Shown piece after piece: positions 7,518 through 13,747 of a stretch of DNA of 26,883 nt (within the stretch, counting starts at the first letter, position 1; every line of letters starts with the position of its first letter). A model generated the notes under the pieces. It was given only the letters and a program-made list of their open reading frames with translations. It had not been told where the DNA came from and ran no database searches. The DNA lies in assembly GCA_040391535.1 (NCBI GenBank), contig JBEBXQ010000063.1, forward strand, positions 1 through 26,883, in the 5' to 3' direction. Position numbers and translations under genes: made by a program. This stretch comes from JBEBXQ01 sp040391535. Lineage in GTDB: Bacteria > Bacteroidota > Bacteroidia > Cytophagales > Spirosomataceae.

Positions 7518-8249
7518 TTAAATTTTGCGCTTTAACTCAAAATTCTGTCCCAGATACACTCTTCTTACCTGCTCATCTCCGGCAAGTTCCTCCGCTGTAC
7601 CCTGCTTCAGGATTTTACCCTCAAAAAGCAGATAGGCGCGATCCGTAATAGAAAGCGTTTCGTTGACGTTGTGGTCAGTGATCAGAATACCGATATTCTT
7701 GTGTTTGAGACTCGCCACAATTCCCTGAATATCTTCCACCGCAATAGGGTCAACACCGGCAAAAGGCTCATCCAGCAGAATAAATTTAGGGTCTACCGCC
7801 AGCGCCCTGGCAATTTCTGTACGCCTGCGTTCTCCTCCTGAAAGCACCATTCCCTTGCTTTTACGCACATGATGCAGATGAAATTCATCGAGCAGATATT
7901 CCGTTTTATCTTTCTGTTCGGCCCTGGTGAGGTCCGTAAGTTCCAGCACAGCCCTGATATTTTCTTCTACGGTCAGCTGCCTGAAAACCGAGGCTTCCTG
8001 CGCAAGATACCCTACCCCCAGCCTTGCCCGCTTGTACATAGGCAGATGCGTAATTTCCAGGTCATCCAGAAACACTTTTCCCGAATTAGGCTTTACCAGG
8101 CCTACAGCCATATAAAAAGAAGTGGTTTTACCAGCTCCGTTAGGACCCAGCAACCCGACAATCTCTCCCTGGCTCACTTCATAGCTTACCTGGTCGTTAA
8201 CCAATCGTTTACCGTATTTCTTGATCAGGTTTTCAGTGCGTAGAATCAT
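7518..8249 (-). CDS. lptB: LPS export ABC transporter ATP-binding protein LptB
   Basis: This is the cytoplasmic ATPase that powers lipopolysaccharide extraction from the inner membrane by LptFG and movement along the Lpt bridge. The 243 residues match LptB. Walker A GPNGAGKTT is at about 35-43, the ABC signature LSGGERRR at about 136-143, Walker B ILLDEPFAGVDP at about 157-168, and the H-loop ITDHNV at about 190-195. The LSGGERRRTEIARAL and VDPIAV segments are typical of LptB rather than of other ABC ATPases. LptF/G/C/A partners are not in the window. It lies 87 bases downstream of gldA on the same strand and has a candidate promoter of its own right at its start. Confidence 0.96.
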   Translation of the reverse strand: MILRTENLIKKYGKRLVNDQVSYEVSQGEIVGLLGPNGAGKTTSFYMAVGLVKPNSGKVFLDDLEITHLPMYKRARLGVGYLAQEASVFRQLTVEENIRAVLELTDLTRAEQKDKTEYLLDEFHLHHVRKSKGMVLSGGERRRTEIARALAVDPKFILLDEPFAGVDPIAVEDIQGIVASLKHKNIGILITDHNVNETLSITDRAYLLFEGKILKQGTAEELAGDEQVRRVYLGQNFELKRKI

Positions 8250-8253
8250 AGGG

Positions 8254-8285
8254 CGAAATTACAACAGAATATCACTTCGAACAAA
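8254..8285 (-). promoter_or_regulatory. Candidate lptB promoter (-33 TTTG, -7 TAATTTCG)
   Basis: On the minus strand TTTG (8282-8285) is followed after 20 bases by TAATTTCG (8254-8261), which matches the Bacteroidota -7 consensus in five of its six fixed positions and has the right spacing. The -7 element ends five bases before the lptB ATG, so the transcript would be nearly leaderless. Confidence 0.35.
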
Positions 8286-8336
8286 CAGATACCGGAATGA
8301 GCGGTGCTAATTAACAAAGCTTAACACCTGCCTCCT

Positions 8337-9044
8337 TCAGGACGTAAGCTTCCTGAAAACTTCCTCCAGCGAATCACCCTGTTTTCTCAGGGCTTCCAGA
8401 CTGGTATCAGAGACAATCTGCCCTTTGCGGATCACGATTACCCTGTCGCACAGCGCTTCAATTTCCTGCATGATGTGCGAAGAAAAAAGTACGGTTTTAT
8501 CCCTGGCAATATTTTTGATAAGATTACGGATTTCAAGGATCTGATTGGGGTCAAGACCTGTTGTAGGCTCATCGAGGATCAGTGTCGAAGGGTTATGAAT
8601 CAGAGCCTGCGCCAGGCCGACCCGCTGCCGGTATCCTTTTGACAACTGTCCGATTTTCTTGAACTGTTCCTGTTCCAGGCCGCACAAAGTAATGATTTCT
8701 TCCCTTCTGTCTTTAAGTGCCTGACCTGACATTCCGTATAACTTCCCGATGAAGGCAAGGAATTCCCTCACATACATATCCAGGTAGAGCGGATTATGTT
8801 CCGGCAGATACCCCAGCGACTTTTTAGCACCCATGGCATCTGTCAGCAAAGAAAAACCATCGACCGACACACTCCCGGCAGATGGTTTGAGGTATCCGGT
8901 CAGCATTTTCATGGTCGTTGATTTACCGGCACCATTCGGCCCCAGAAACCCGACGATCTCACCCGGTTTTATTTCAAAGCTTATCTGGTTAACAGCAAGC
9001 TGATTTCCGTATTGTTTCGTTAGTCCGTTGACTGATATTGACAC
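8337..9044 (-). CDS. gldA: Gliding-motility-type ABC transporter ATP-binding protein GldA
   Basis: An ABC ATPase of the GldA group, the cytoplasmic partner of GldF/GldG needed for gliding in Flavobacterium. Walker A GPNGAGKST, a GYLPEHNPLYLDMYVREFL segment typical of GldA, signature LSKGYRQRVGLAQAL, Walker B LILDEPTTGLDPNQ and the H-loop histidine in SSHIM are all present. I place the start at the GTG at 9044 (235 residues), where the protein begins VSISVNGLTKQYG as in the family. The frame is open another 20 codons to a TTG at 9104, but that extension overlaps a TATCTTTG promoter element at 9068-9075, so it is probably not translated. No gldF or gldG lies next to it, so it may instead serve another exporter. 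Confidence 0.85.
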   Translation of the reverse strand: MSISVNGLTKQYGNQLAVNQISFEIKPGEIVGFLGPNGAGKSTTMKMLTGYLKPSAGSVSVDGFSLLTDAMGAKKSLGYLPEHNPLYLDMYVREFLAFIGKLYGMSGQALKDRREEIITLCGLEQEQFKKIGQLSKGYRQRVGLAQALIHNPSTLILDEPTTGLDPNQILEIRNLIKNIARDKTVLFSSHIMQEIEALCDRVIVIRKGQIVSDTSLEALRKQGDSLEEVFRKLTS

Positions 9045-9067
9045 TTTTCTAACTGTTTGATCCGGTC

Positions 9068-9075
9068 CAAAGATA
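9068..9075 (-). promoter_or_regulatory. Candidate -7 promoter element of gldA
   Basis: On the minus strand this reads TATCTTTG, an exact TAnnTTTG match, 23 bases upstream of the GTG at 9044. Transcription would start near 9063, which rules out the TTG start further upstream. No -33 element is seen at the normal distance. Confidence 0.4.
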
Positions 9076-9155
9076 AATGATAAATTGTTGTCACGTATCA
9101 GCAATTATCGGTCTGGACCAAAATGCAGCAAAGGCCCGCTTTTCTTTACTCCTTC

Positions 9156-10262
9156 CTAAACCTTTAAAAACAGTTTATTTTTAAACAAAATGTACATGAA
9201 AGCCCATTCCACAGCTAAAAATGCCAGGACTTTGCCCAGCTTTTCGATGGTCTCAGGGAAATAACCTAACAGGCCGCCGAACAGAGCATTTGCCGTATAG
9301 GAAAAGTCGATAAAATTATCAGCCATGTAAATAACAATGGAATTCATACCGATCACCACAAAGAAGAAAGTCCATTTGCGGTATTTCAGCACATCGATAA
9401 TTCCATAAAAAAGTGCCAGCAGCAAAAAGCTCCAGCCGGCTGTATAAAGTGCGAATGAGCTGGTCCAGATATTTTTATTGATTGGAAATATCACGTCCCA
9501 AAGCAAGGCGATACTCACACAGATAATCCCGGCAGCGGCCAGTTGAATGATCTTGTCTTTCTGGCTTATCGCTGATTTCAGCAACACTCCTGCAAAAACA
9601 CCAAGCAACGCATTGGCAATAGCAGGAATGGTAGAAAAGAGGCCTTCCGGATCATGAATTCCTTTATATAATTTACCAGGCAAAATCAGTGTATCCAGGT
9701 AGCTGGCAGGATTACAATCCATGGTCAGCTTCCCAGCGCCGCAACCCGGTACCGGAACAAACGCCATTACCAGCCAATACCCTACCAATATACCTCCGCA
9801 CCACATCCATTGCGCTTTGGGTTTAAAATAAATATAGATCAGCTGAGCGAACATCCCGGCCAGACCAATCCGGCCAAGCACGCTGGCGATCCGCCATTCA
9901 CCGACAGGTTCGTGGAAAATACCGTTATTAACCACAATACCCAGCAAAATAAGAATGACAGCCCTTTTGACAGATTTCCTCGCCAGATCACTCTTGCTGA
10001 CACCTTTGGCAAGCCTGCTCCCGATCGAATAAGGTGTGGAAACTCCGGCAAGGAAAATAAATAACGGAAAAATAAGGTCGTAGACTTTAAATCCGTGCCA
10101 GTCAGGATGATCAAACTGCTGCGAAAGCCACACCGCAGATCCCCAGCCCGTGGTTTTGGCCAAAACATGAAAAATTCTTTCACCGCCGGAAATCCAGAAC
10201 ATATCAAAACCCCGCAATGCATCAAGCGAGATCAGCCTTTCCGATGTAGACTTTGTAGACAT
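9156..10262 (-). CDS. DUF5009/heparan-alpha-glucosaminide N-acetyltransferase-like membrane protein
   Basis: A 368-residue integral membrane protein with about ten hydrophobic segments. It starts with RLISLDALRGFDMFWI, the hallmark of the DUF5009/HGSNAT (NagX, YeiB-related) acyltransferase group, followed by FPLFIFLAGVSTPYSIG and further transmembrane helices. Human HGSNAT moves an acetyl group from cytosolic acetyl-CoA to glucosamine on the far side of a membrane. Bacterial relatives are common beside sugar-utilisation genes, and their acceptor is usually unknown. The gene is upstream of gldA on the same strand with a 111-base gap that holds a gldA promoter element, so they are probably separate units. 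Family is clear; the acceptor is not. Confidence 0.88.
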   Translation of the reverse strand: MSTKSTSERLISLDALRGFDMFWISGGERIFHVLAKTTGWGSAVWLSQQFDHPDWHGFKVYDLIFPLFIFLAGVSTPYSIGSRLAKGVSKSDLARKSVKRAVILILLGIVVNNGIFHEPVGEWRIASVLGRIGLAGMFAQLIYIYFKPKAQWMWCGGILVGYWLVMAFVPVPGCGAGKLTMDCNPASYLDTLILPGKLYKGIHDPEGLFSTIPAIANALLGVFAGVLLKSAISQKDKIIQLAAAGIICVSIALLWDVIFPINKNIWTSSFALYTAGWSFLLLALFYGIIDVLKYRKWTFFFVVIGMNSIVIYMADNFIDFSYTANALFGGLLGYFPETIEKLGKVLAFLAVEWAFMYILFKNKLFLKV

Positions 10263-10545
10263 AAACTTATCAATAAAAACAAAAAGGGAACAAAATACCT
10301 ATTAATATACTCTGTCAACATAAAAAAAGACCTTTTCCCTGGTCAATTTATTTTGTGGAAGGGCTTGTCTGAAAAATACTAATTACCGATCACAACAAGG
10401 TCCTTCGTGAATACTGACGGTCGTTACAAAGAATTTTCAGAGAAAATATTAATAAAATTAAAGTTTAACCACAAATAAGGATAAAAACCTGATCGGCATT
10501 TTATTCTTTTCAGCTTTGGCAGGCTACCAAATAATATTGAATTTT
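10263..10545. other. Divergent intergenic region, AT-rich
   Basis: This AT-rich spacer separates the minus-strand acyltransferase-like gene from the plus-strand pseudogene, so it should hold divergent promoters. Several TTTG sequences occur, for example 10515-10518, but none has a correctly spaced TAnnTTTG partner. Short frames here, such as a 23-codon GTG frame ending near 10480, are not convincing. I see no RNA gene. Confidence 0.3.
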
Positions 10546-10774
10546 ATGAAAAACATCCTGACTCTTTTTCTTGTTTTCTTCTTCGTACAGAATGTAATGG
10601 CACAGAGTAATACCTGGCTCTTCTATGGTAACACCAGCTTTAGTCACAGCAATAAATACGCTGGATAATAATCAGGAAACGATCAATGACAGTTACAACT
10701 TCGCACCCGGCATAGGGTATCAGTTCAACGAAAACCGGACAGCCGGTCTGGAGCTGGGTTTCAAAAAACTTTAG
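10546..10774 (+). pseudogene. Frameshifted and truncated outer-membrane beta-barrel (porin-like) gene remnant
   Basis: An ATG at 10546 opens a clean signal peptide (MKNILTLFLVFFFVQNVMAQ), then a mature start NTWLFYGNTSFSHSN, and stops at TAA 10666-10668 after 40 residues. Starting from 10664 in the next frame, the sequence goes on protein-like: DNNQETINDSYNFAPGIGYQF, then a stretch ending TAGLELGFKKL and TAG at 10772-10774. Read together, the two pieces look like the first third of a small outer-membrane beta-barrel: signal, first strand, loop, then the FAPGIGYQF and AGLELGF strands. So the gene has a frameshift near 10660 and has lost its C-terminal strands, which a barrel needs for assembly. 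I take it as a decayed gene unless the frameshift is a sequencing error, in which case the C-terminus is still missing. Confidence 0.65.
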
Positions 10775-10829
10775 TCTTTAGAAATCGCAGCTCATAGTAG
10801 AAAAGATGATTCCCACTGCTTTTAGTGGC

Positions 10830-11684
10830 ATGAAAACAGTCTGGTTACTTTTGGTGGGGATGGTGATGATGACCAATACGGTTTGTCCCGTATTCAGTCA
10901 GCAACCCCTTACCTACCTGAGCTATAATATCCTGGAAGGGCTTAAAAACGACTCCACCCTGAAAGCGGAATTTACCGGTTGGATAAAAACCCGGAATCCG
11001 GATATTGCCGCTTTTCAGGAGACCAATACGTTTACCCAGAAAAGCCTGGAAACCTTTGCCGCAGGTTACGGACATCCTTATGCGATTCTGGCCAAAGAAA
11101 CCGGCTATCCGGTGGCGCTTACCTCAAAATATCCGATCGTAAACGTGCAGAAGGTCCTCGACAACATGTGGCATGGCTATATCCACGCACAAATACTGGA
11201 CTATCATATTTTCGTACTTCATCTTTCACCCCATAATCAGCAGAAACGCAGTCTGGAAATACAGCAACTGATTGCCCATGCCAAAACCCTCCCGGCTAAA
11301 GCGAAAATTATTTTTTCAGGCGACTTTAATGCCGTTTCAGACGTTGATGCCCGCAACTATGGGGATGACCTGCTGCACTCCATGCGCACGGCGGAAGCTA
11401 ACGCGTCACACATCCGCAACCTGAAAGACGGACAAATTGATTACAGTATACTGAAAGCTATGGAAAAGGCCGGTTATACGGATGTATTTCATCACGTTCA
11501 TAAAAAATTCAAATTCAGTATTCCTACCAAAGAATATGCACAATCGGCTTCCATACCGCGACGGATCGATTTTATTATGGTTTCCAAAAATCTTGTGTCT
11601 GAAATTAAGGAGGCTGACATTATTCATGATCACTACACTGATTACCTGTCAGATCATTACCCGGTGATCATGAAGCTGAAGTAA
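10830..11684 (+). CDS. Exported endonuclease/exonuclease/phosphatase-family protein
   Basis: A secreted enzyme of the DNase I-like fold, whose members cleave phosphodiester bonds in nucleic acids, inositol phosphates or sphingomyelin. I prefer the ATG at 10830 (284 residues), because it leads directly into a signal peptide ending VFSQQ; the frame is open to an ATG at 10806. The fold's motifs are in order: YNIL near 32-35, QET with the metal-binding glutamate, LHLSPHN, SGDFNA (catalytic Asp and Asn), RRIDFIM (Asp) and the closing SDHYPV (catalytic His). All are intact, so it should be active outside the cytoplasm. Substrate is unknown. It follows the porin-like pseudogene and may have been co-transcribed with it. 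Confidence 0.88.
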   Translation: MKTVWLLLVGMVMMTNTVCPVFSQQPLTYLSYNILEGLKNDSTLKAEFTGWIKTRNPDIAAFQETNTFTQKSLETFAAGYGHPYAILAKETGYPVALTSKYPIVNVQKVLDNMWHGYIHAQILDYHIFVLHLSPHNQQKRSLEIQQLIAHAKTLPAKAKIIFSGDFNAVSDVDARNYGDDLLHSMRTAEANASHIRNLKDGQIDYSILKAMEKAGYTDVFHHVHKKFKFSIPTKEYAQSASIPRRIDFIMVSKNLVSEIKEADIIHDHYTDYLSDHYPVIMKLK

Positions 11685-11740
11685 GCACATAGCCTGAATT
11701 CCCCTTTTGTTCAGGGGAGGGTCTTCCCCACTCCGTAATC

Positions 11741-11768
11741 AAACAGCCGCCCTATCCCGCTGTTTTTT
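11741..11768 (+). terminator. Intrinsic terminator after the phosphatase-fold gene
   Basis: AAACAGC (11741-11747) pairs with GCTGTTT (11759-11765) around an 11-base loop, and the T-run continues to 11768. It lies 57 bases after the stop codon. Confidence 0.5.
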
Positions 11769-11772
11769 GAGG

Positions 11773-11880
11773 TTATATTTCCGCATTATTTCCACGGGTA
11801 AGCATACGTTTAACAATAAGGAAAAACAGAAAAGAAAAAAAAATCGAAATAATTGGATTAAAATCACTCAAAAACTCCAT
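11773..11880 (-). CDS. Possible 35-residue single-span membrane peptide
   Basis: ATG at 11880 to TAA at 11773-11775 encodes a 35-residue peptide. It has an acidic, proline-containing N-terminus (MEFLSDFNP), one hydrophobic segment (ISIFFSFLFFLIV) and a basic then polar C-terminus (KRMLTRGNNAEI). That layout, one membrane span with lysine and arginine just after it, is typical of genuine small membrane proteins. On the other hand the hydrophobic run is encoded by a T-rich stretch that could read this way by chance, and I know no family for it. It lies between a terminator and the sigma-factor leader, divergent from the sigma gene. Confidence 0.3.
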   Translation of the reverse strand: MEFLSDFNPIISIFFSFLFFLIVKRMLTRGNNAEI

Positions 11881-11884
11881 TAGT

Positions 11885-11920
11885 AGATTACAGGCGGCAA
11901 GACACTTCCTGTAGTAATCT
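11885..11920 (+). promoter_or_regulatory. Hairpin in the sigma-factor leader
   Basis: AGATTAC (11885-11891) pairs with GTAATCT (11914-11920), and AGG (11892-11894) with CCT (11908-11910), leaving a three-base bulge and a 13-base loop. It ends 28 bases before the GTG of the sigma gene. It could be a leader structure or an operator; there is no T-run. Confidence 0.35.
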
Positions 11921-11948
11921 CTGAGGCCGATCTGATTATTAAATTATA

Positions 11949-12542
11949 GTGAATAAAGAGCTGGATCATTTAACGGTAAATGAACTATGGAATGCTTTCC
12001 GTAAAGGGAATAAAAAAGCATTTCAGTATATCTATCAGCTTCATATCAAGGATTTATTGTATTACGGCAGAAAAATCACTCATGATACTCCTCTGATTGA
12101 AGACAGTATCCAGGATTTGTTCATCGAACTGTGGCAAAGCAGAGAGAGACTAAGTGAGACAGACTCTATCCGGTTTTACCTTTTCAGGGCTTTGCGGTAT
12201 AAAATACATCATCTGCAAAGGAAAGACCCCTACTACAATACCACTACCATAGAAGATGAAAACCTCTATCAGGATATTAATTTATCTATTGAGAACCTGC
12301 TTATAGAGACGGAAGGCAGAAGCCAGCAACTATCCATGTTGAAGAAATGCCTCGAATCTTTGAGCTCACGGCAACAGCAGGCTATTTACCTGCGTTTTTT
12401 TGAGCATTTCAGCAATGAAGAAATTGCTCAGATTATGGGCGTCAATTACCAGTCGGCATGTAAGTTTATTTACAGCGGGCTGAAATCTTTAAGAGAGGTC
12501 GTCAGAATATTATCCCTGACGCTGATCATGTACTTTCTATAG
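11949..12542 (+). CDS. ECF-type RNA polymerase sigma factor (SusCD-linked)
   Basis: A 197-residue extracytoplasmic-function sigma-70 factor that would direct RNA polymerase to the promoters of the transporter genes downstream. Region 2 spans about 25-92 (core-binding and -10 recognition, with the SIQDLFIELW segment at 53-62). Region 4 spans about 130-185 and holds the helix-turn-helix (FSNEEIAQIMGVNYQSACKF). The C-terminus ends in a hydrophobic tail (LSLTLIMYFL). The start codon is GTG. The next gene, six bases on, is its FecR-type anti-sigma factor. This pairing next to an STN-domain SusC is the Bacteroidota version of FecIR cell-surface signalling: substrate binding outside relieves FecR and frees the sigma factor. 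Confidence 0.95.
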   Translation: MNKELDHLTVNELWNAFRKGNKKAFQYIYQLHIKDLLYYGRKITHDTPLIEDSIQDLFIELWQSRERLSETDSIRFYLFRALRYKIHHLQRKDPYYNTTTIEDENLYQDINLSIENLLIETEGRSQQLSMLKKCLESLSSRQQQAIYLRFFEHFSNEEIAQIMGVNYQSACKFIYSGLKSLREVVRILSLTLIMYFL

Positions 12543-12548
12543 TAAGCA

Positions 12549-13619
12549 ATGGAATATTACCACTATAAAGCAGAAGATTTTGCAGCAGACGATTATTTCA
12601 AGGATTGGGTCAATATACCTGATGCTTTATCGGATAAATTCTGGAAAGGGTTTCTGAATGATTATCCTGAAAAATATTACGAAATAATGGAAGCGCGCCT
12701 GCTGGTAGAATCCCTGCCCATGCTGTTTACGCCGGATACTGCAGATAATGAGCAACCCGAACGTATATGGGCTGACATTCAAAATCATATTGAACATCCT
12801 CCTTCCCGGATATCTTTCATTTCATCTATAAAAGCTTTTGGTGCTGCGGCGGCTATTGTACTGGCTGCGGGGATAGCCTGGTTCTGGTTTCACAATCCTG
12901 AACTTACAGGCAATGAAACCGTTTCGGATATCCCGAATACCGTATCAGAACCTGAATACTATCATGCACAGCCCCTGACACGCACCATTACGCTGCACGA
13001 TGGTTCCGTTGTAAAGCTGGAAGGGGGCAGCCAGCTATACTATGCCTCCAATCCGGATAATCAGCAACGGGAAGTACAGCTAACGGGAAAAGCCTATTTT
13101 CAGGTAAGAAAGAACCCCGGCCGCCCTTTCATTGTCAGAGCCGGCGGTTTGAAAACAACCGTTCTGGGTACCTCATTTACGATCAGTGCAGAAGAAAATG
13201 CCCGGAATGTAACGGTAGAAGTACTCACCGGCAAAGTAAGTGTGGATACCGACAAGCCAGCGGATGAAAACCAGGAACCGATTATTCTGACACCTAATCA
13301 GAAAATCATCTATTCAAAGGAAACACAGGCCTTTCATAAAAGTCTGGTAGAAGAACCCAATCCACTGCCTGGCAAACCAACTACTTCAACCATTTTTATT
13401 TTTGAAGATGCTCCGGTAGGTAAAATTTTTGAAGCCATTGAAAGTCAGTACGGAATTGAAATTATTTATGATTCCCGGTTGACGGAAGATTGCTACCTGA
13501 ATATCAATCTGAATAATGAAAACATGTATCAGAAGTTAAATGTCATCAGTAAAGCTCTTGGAATTAAATATGAAGAAACAGAAGGCAGAATAGTATTTGA
13601 ATCAAAAGGATGTAATTAA
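12549..13619 (+). CDS. FecR-family anti-sigma factor
   Basis: A 356-residue inner-membrane regulator. The cytoplasmic N-terminal part (1-90) would bind the sigma factor. One transmembrane helix lies at about 93-115 (AAAAIVLAAGIAWFWF). The periplasmic FecR domain spans about 140-240 (TLHDGSVVKLEGGSQLYY, TGKAYFQV, VLGTSFTI). The C-terminal DUF4974 domain spans about 280-352 (FEDAPVGKIFEAIESQYGI). It receives the signal from the STN domain of the transporter through its periplasmic end and releases or activates the sigma factor. It is six bases after the sigma gene, so translation is probably coupled. A strong hairpin follows its stop, suggesting the signalling pair and the transporter operon are separate or attenuated units. 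Confidence 0.95.
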   Translation: MEYYHYKAEDFAADDYFKDWVNIPDALSDKFWKGFLNDYPEKYYEIMEARLLVESLPMLFTPDTADNEQPERIWADIQNHIEHPPSRISFISSIKAFGAAAAIVLAAGIAWFWFHNPELTGNETVSDIPNTVSEPEYYHAQPLTRTITLHDGSVVKLEGGSQLYYASNPDNQQREVQLTGKAYFQVRKNPGRPFIVRAGGLKTTVLGTSFTISAEENARNVTVEVLTGKVSVDTDKPADENQEPIILTPNQKIIYSKETQAFHKSLVEEPNPLPGKPTTSTIFIFEDAPVGKIFEAIESQYGIEIIYDSRLTEDCYLNINLNNENMYQKLNVISKALGIKYEETEGRIVFESKGCN

Positions 13620-13621
13620 AA

Positions 13622-13653
13622 GCCTCTGAAGGTGTTGCAGCACTTTCAGAGGC
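13622..13653 (+). terminator. 13-bp-stem hairpin after fecR-type gene (terminator or attenuator)
   Basis: GCCTCTGAAGGTG (13622-13634) pairs with CACTTTCAGAGGC (13641-13653), with one G-T wobble and a six-base loop. It starts two bases after the anti-sigma stop codon. It is followed by AAAAGATCCC, not by a T-run, so it is not a textbook intrinsic terminator. It could slow polymerase, protect the upstream mRNA end or separate the two units. Confidence 0.55.
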
Positions 13654-13684
13654 AAAAGATCCCTTTCCATCGTCCTACGTCTGG

Positions 13685-13702
13685 TTCCGGTCAACACCGG
13701 AA
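13685..13702 (+). promoter_or_regulatory. Second hairpin in the susC leader
   Basis: TTCCGGT (13685-13691) and ACCGGAA (13696-13702) are exact reverse complements around a four-base CAAC loop, 45 bases upstream of the SusC start. It may be a leader stem or a dyad operator; the sigma-dependent promoter of the transporter operon should lie close by. Confidence 0.4.
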
Positions 13703-13747
13703 TAAGGGAGTGTATATGTTTAAAAATTAACACAACTGGTAAAAATA

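Noticed and set aside
9839..10225. 128-codon minus-strand frame within the acyltransferase-like gene
   Set aside because: It is an alternative frame of the same strand inside a clear membrane-protein gene.
10331..10370. GACC/GGTC stem with flanking A and T runs upstream of the pseudogene
   Set aside because: The stem is only four base pairs and is not placed at a gene end.
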